DNA of 36,852 nucleotides. It comes from Acidobacteriota bacterium (lineage in GTDB: Bacteria; Acidobacteriota; Terriglobia; Terriglobales; Acidobacteriaceae). Position 1 is the stretch's first letter, and each line of letters starts with the position of its first letter. The stretch lies in assembly GCA_003225455.1 (NCBI GenBank), contig QIAB01000056.1, forward strand, positions 61,644 through 98,495. Reading direction: 5' to 3'. The position numbers and the translations under genes were made by a program. Positions 33,790-36,852 of this stretch are shown piece by piece. A model generated the notes under the pieces. It searched no databases. It was not told the DNA's origin and was given only the letters and a program-made list of their open reading frames with translations.

Positions 33790-35048
33790 GCACCGGCTCC
33801 CGCGAGTGCGAGCACTGTGAGCAGAATGCGTTTGAGGCCAAGTTCGCGCCCACTGCAATCAAACCATTCTTGAAGGGTGTGCGCGCCACCACCCGTACCG
33901 CCGCCCCCAATTGCGATCCCTTCGCGGCCGAGCGAGAGAGGAATGTTGGCGTCAGTCGAAGCGCGTTGAATTTGCGCTGCATTGCCGAGGTGCGCATCTA
34001 CTGCCCGAATCACTTGCAAGATTCGTGCGTTTGGGTCGAGCTCGCCAGCGGGACGATTGCCAATGACAAGGATCTCCGAGCTCAGCCCGAATGATTTGCG
34101 GCCTGATGATACTCGTCCTTCAGTCGTGCGCGTCTCTTCTTCAATAGCTCTGTCCAAAGCCTGCCGCAAAGCGGCCTCCAGGCGCTCCATCTCAGCCATC
34201 GATGTCGAGCGAATATCCACTCGCATACTGGCCGACTCTGGAATCGAGTTCACCGAAGTGCCACCGCGAATGATCCCAATGTTGAAAGTAGTCTTCGGAG
34301 AAGTGGGAACAGGAATTTGCGCGAAACTCTCAATGGCGCGCGCCAGAACCACAATCGGATTGGGTGCGCCGAAGTCGCTCCAGGAGTGTCCACCCGGGCC
34401 GCGTACGATTACTTCGAACCGCCGGCTGCCCAGGGCTTCCGCAACAATCGTGTCCGAGCCCGCACCATCGAGCACAACATGGCAGCGGATCGATTCCTTC
34501 CAGCGCGGGACAGAAAAAATGTGTCGCATGCCGCGCAAATCGCCTTCACCCTCTTCACCTACGTTCCCAATGAATAGCAACGGCTGCGCACGGCGGATGT
34601 GTGTTGCGCCTAGAACAGCAGCGATGGCCAGCATCGCGATCACTCCCGCGCCATTATCGGAAACCCCGGGACCATAGAGCCGCGTTCCCTGCTGTCGGAT
34701 ATTCAGCGGTGTTCCGGCAGGAAACACGGTATCAATATGCGCGCTGAGTCCAATGTAATCCTTCCCGGTCGCCGGACAAACGCCGAAAACATTGCCCACC
34801 TCGTCGCTGTGAACATCCTGAAGCCCAAGCTCACGAAATTTCTGTGCCAGCCACTGGCCGCGCGTGGATTCGCCAAATGGCGGCGCTGCAATGCGAGCCA
34901 TCTCCAACTGCCACCCCGCCAACCGAGCTTCCTGCAAGCGAAGCCAGGCAAGCGCTTGACGGATTTCGGGCCGCCCTGCGAGCCGAGCGATCTCCTGCTG
35001 TAAATCGGGCAGCACTTCCGGCGCTTCGGCGCGAGAAACGGGGCTCAT
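33786..35048 (-). CDS. M20-family metallopeptidase
   Basis: 420 residues. Zinc ligands: LSAHIDTVFP (His, catalytic Asp), GVSDNGAGV (bridging Asp), GNVGEEGEGD (catalytic Glu pair), VLDGAGSD and GGGTGGGAHTLQEW (last His). The lid domain (RRFEVIVRGPGGHSW) is in the middle. By family it removes residues from small peptides or acyl groups from amino acids; the PepT/ArgE/CPG2 subgroup cannot be fixed by eye. There is no signal peptide. It is coupled to the downstream amidohydrolase, and together they suggest turnover of an amide-linked compound. Confidence 0.88.
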   Translation of the reverse strand: MSPVSRAEAPEVLPDLQQEIARLAGRPEIRQALAWLRLQEARLAGWQLEMARIAAPPFGESTRGQWLAQKFRELGLQDVHSDEVGNVFGVCPATGKDYIGLSAHIDTVFPAGTPLNIRQQGTRLYGPGVSDNGAGVIAMLAIAAVLGATHIRRAQPLLFIGNVGEEGEGDLRGMRHIFSVPRWKESIRCHVVLDGAGSDTIVAEALGSRRFEVIVRGPGGHSWSDFGAPNPIVVLARAIESFAQIPVPTSPKTTFNIGIIRGGTSVNSIPESASMRVDIRSTSMAEMERLEAALRQALDRAIEEETRTTEGRVSSGRKSFGLSSEILVIGNRPAGELDPNARILQVIRAVDAHLGNAAQIQRASTDANIPLSLGREGIAIGGGGTGGGAHTLQEWFDCSGRELGLKRILLTVLALAGAGA

Positions 35049-35179
35049 GGGCTCTCGCCATATTACAACGCGGCCACAAATTGAAGGTCTTGAATAAGCT
35101 ATGCAGAGATAGGATTTGTGCTTACAATGGACACCCTAAGTTGGATCCCAGTTCCCAGCCTTCCGAAAGCGAGCTGATT

Positions 35180-35422
35180 ATGACAACCAGCCTGCGTGGA
35201 GTTATAAGCTCTGAGATCTGTGCCAAGCTGAAAGCGCTTGGTTACGCTCGATCCAATCGCATTCGCTTGTACGGAGAGGAATACGAGGTCTTATCCGATC
35301 CGTTCAGCAGAGACGATGGAGTTGCCGTTGAAGTGGCCACGGCAAAAGAACGGACGCCGCGCGTCCTTAAACTTCCCAAGATGATTTTACGAATGGTCTC
35401 CCAGGAGCGTAGAGCAGCGTAA
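35180..35422 (+). CDS. Small conserved-looking protein of unknown function
   Basis: 80 residues from the ATG at 35180; basic, no membrane segment. The core IRLYGEEYEVLSDPFSRDDG and the end RVLKLPKMILRMV suggest a small beta-rich domain, and I recall similar short hypothetical proteins in other acidobacteria, but cannot name a family. The open frame reaches back to 34844, where it lies antisense to the M20 gene and is not credible. Ribosome site weak. The gap to the HAD gene (35423-35608) holds no gene I can support. Confidence 0.55.
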   Translation: MTTSLRGVISSEICAKLKALGYARSNRIRLYGEEYEVLSDPFSRDDGVAVEVATAKERTPRVLKLPKMILRMVSQERRAA

Positions 35423-35608
35423 GTGGTTGGATAAGCCCCGCCAACCCGCAGCTCGGGCCCAAGTATCCCTAAAGTCATCCCCAGCGCATCCGTTTTTCAG
35501 GCGGAGAGAGGGACCTTGTGTGTGTGCGGCCACGGCAATAAAGTTTTAACTGCAACATTTTTTCCGCTCACCTTGGCGGGAACTCCCCACATCTAATCAT
35601 CTCGCAAC

Positions 35609-36852
35609 ATGCGCTACATTGTTCTCGCGACCGATTACGACGGAACACTTGCCAGACAAGGCCATGTTGATAACCCTGCGCTCACGGCCTTGGAAAAAGT
35701 GCGCCAATCGGGCCGTAAGCTGATATTGGTCACTGGCCGGCATTTGCCTGATCTGCAGTCTGTCTTTTCCAGGCTAGAGCTGTTCGATCGTGCTGTGCTG
35801 GAAAACGGGGCCTTGCTCTACACGCCACAAACGAAGCAGGAGCAAGTGCTCTGCGAGCCGCCGCCCCTTAGCTTGCAGCAAGCGTTACGTCAGCGCAACG
35901 TTCCCTTCTCTGTTGGGACGCGGAATTCTCGCCAGTTGGGAGCCGAATCAGACAGAGGTGTTGCAGGCGACTCACGATCTCGGCCTCGACTTGCAGGTCA
36001 TCTTCAACAAAGGCGCGGTCATGGTATTGCCGTCGGGCATAAACAAAGCGAGCGGGCTGAAAGCCGCGCTGGATGAGCTTTCTTTGTCTTTCCACAATGT
36101 AGTGGGAATTGGCGATGCCGAAAACGATCACGCATTTTTAGCGGTTTGTGAATGTGGCGTCGCGGTCGCCAATGCGCTGCCGGCATTGAAAGATCGCGCC
36201 GATATAGTCACCGCTGGCGATCACGGCGCGGGCGTGATCGAAATTGCCAACCAGTTGCTCGACGACGATCTGGCTCGCTACGATCAGCGGCTTTCGCGGC
36301 ATTCGGTTTCCCTGGGAAAGCGAGCTGACAAATCCGCAGAAGAGGTTCGCATCAGCCCGTCCCGGAATAGCATTCTGGTGGCTGGCCCTTCCGCCAGCGG
36401 CAAGTCGACGGCTGTGTCCGGCATCGTGGAGCAACTTGCGAAGCAGGGATATCAATTCTGCCTCATCGATCCCGAGGGCGACTACGAAGGCTTCGCCCGA
36501 GCGCTAAGTTTCGGCACCGCGAAAGAGAAGCCGGACCTGAAAGCGATCTGTTAGGCACTGGCTGACCCCGATGAGAACCTGATCATCAACTTGCTCGCCG
36601 TTCCGGTGGGCGAGAGGCCAAATATGTTCGCGGGAATGTTGCCGATCATCATAGATCAGCGGTCCCGCACCGCCCGTCCACATTGGCTGATCATTGATGA
36701 GGCGCATCATCTGCTGCCCACGTCGCGGTCTTCAGTAGACGGCACGTTCCCGCAGTCGCTAGGCGGAACGATTCTGATCACCGTGCACCCGGATCGCGTT
36801 TCTGAAACGGCGCTGACGCGTGTGGACGTCGTAATCGCAACCGGCGAGTCGG
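35609..36852 (+). pseudogene. HAD phosphatase-HerA/DUF87-like ATPase fusion, frameshift and nonsense codon (3' end off window)
   Basis: The N-terminal part is a Cof-type HAD hydrolase: ATDYDGTLARQ (catalytic Asp pair) and GIGDAENDHAFL (motif IV). A P-loop ATPase follows: LVAGPSASGKSTAVSG (Walker A, about 36370) and HWLIIDEAHHLL (Walker B, about 36690). One inserted base near 35915-35921 moves the frame: RQRNVPFSVG is in frame 2, RGILASWEPNQTEV in frame 3. TAG at 36552-36554 then interrupts LKAIC-ALADPDENL, where Gln (CAG) would fit; the frame stays open from there to the window end. So the protein as encoded breaks twice. Similar long HAD-ATPase proteins are known to me from other acidobacteria, but their role is unknown. 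Confidence 0.8.

Noticed and set aside
34844-35179. N-terminal extension of the small protein at 35180
   Set aside because: It is antisense to the M20 peptidase gene, which has better support, and has shadow-frame composition.
36552-36554. TAG as a recoded (pyrrolysine) codon
   Set aside because: The gene is not a methylamine methyltransferase, it already carries a frameshift, and a single CAG to TAG change explains the codon.

Overview
The window (about 36.9 kb, mid-50s % GC by eye) looks like chromosomal DNA of an acidobacterium (Acidobacteriota, Terriglobia/Koribacter-like). The reasons are the protein families present (Cys-rich PAS/GGDEF proteins, HAD-ATPase fusion, HdeD, CpsB-type PHP phosphatase, Divergent InlB-repeat phosphoesterase), the frequent GTG starts, and several interspersed palindromic repeats that I recognise as typical of acidobacterial genomes. 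I see no phage, insertion sequence, CRISPR array, rRNA or tRNA.

Layout. 0-1.4 kb: a lipoprotein phosphoesterase leaving the left edge, and a divergent deiodinase-like gene read through an in-frame TGA (selenocysteine) with a hairpin directly behind it. 1.4-6.4 kb: a compact branched-chain amino acid operon ilvC-ilvB-ilvN-ilvD on the minus strand, with a good promoter, a perfect 14-bp palindromic operator just behind the -10 box, and repeats in two of its gaps and in the ilvN 3' end. 6.7-9.9 kb: a secreted glycoside-hydrolase-like protein and a benzoate-CoA-ligase-family enzyme. 9.9-22.2 kb: a signalling island containing an orphan NarL-class kinase, an operon of a degenerate GGDEF protein with MotA and MotB, a translationally coupled operon of five receiver/kinase proteins, an intact diguanylate cyclase and a receiver-PilZ protein. 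22.6-25.8 kb: a broken YbhB-like gene, TonB and a ClC channel with CBS domains. 25.8-29.6 kb: a HEAT-repeat protein, a CpsB-like phosphatase, a repeat cluster, a CPBP protease and a peptidoglycan-binding protein. 29.6-36.9 kb: HtrA, HdeD, an M20 peptidase/amidohydrolase pair, a small unknown protein and a HAD-ATPase fusion leaving the right edge.

How the genes work together. The ilv genes form the shared isoleucine/valine pathway. The signalling island has kinases, single receivers, a c-di-GMP synthase, a PilZ-type c-di-GMP receptor and a stator pair, so it plausibly links phosphorelay and c-di-GMP signals to motility; no output protein with a DNA-binding domain is encoded there. The other blocks look like envelope maintenance and general metabolism.

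Two things stand out. First, the selenoprotein: conventional gene calling would split it into two unrelated small ORFs, and no selenocysteine machinery is in the window to confirm it. Second, five genes carry visible lesions (two single-base insertions, one likely single-base deletion, one out-of-frame deletion, one nonsense codon, one in-frame chimera). Either the genome is losing genes or the assembly contains errors; the reads would decide.
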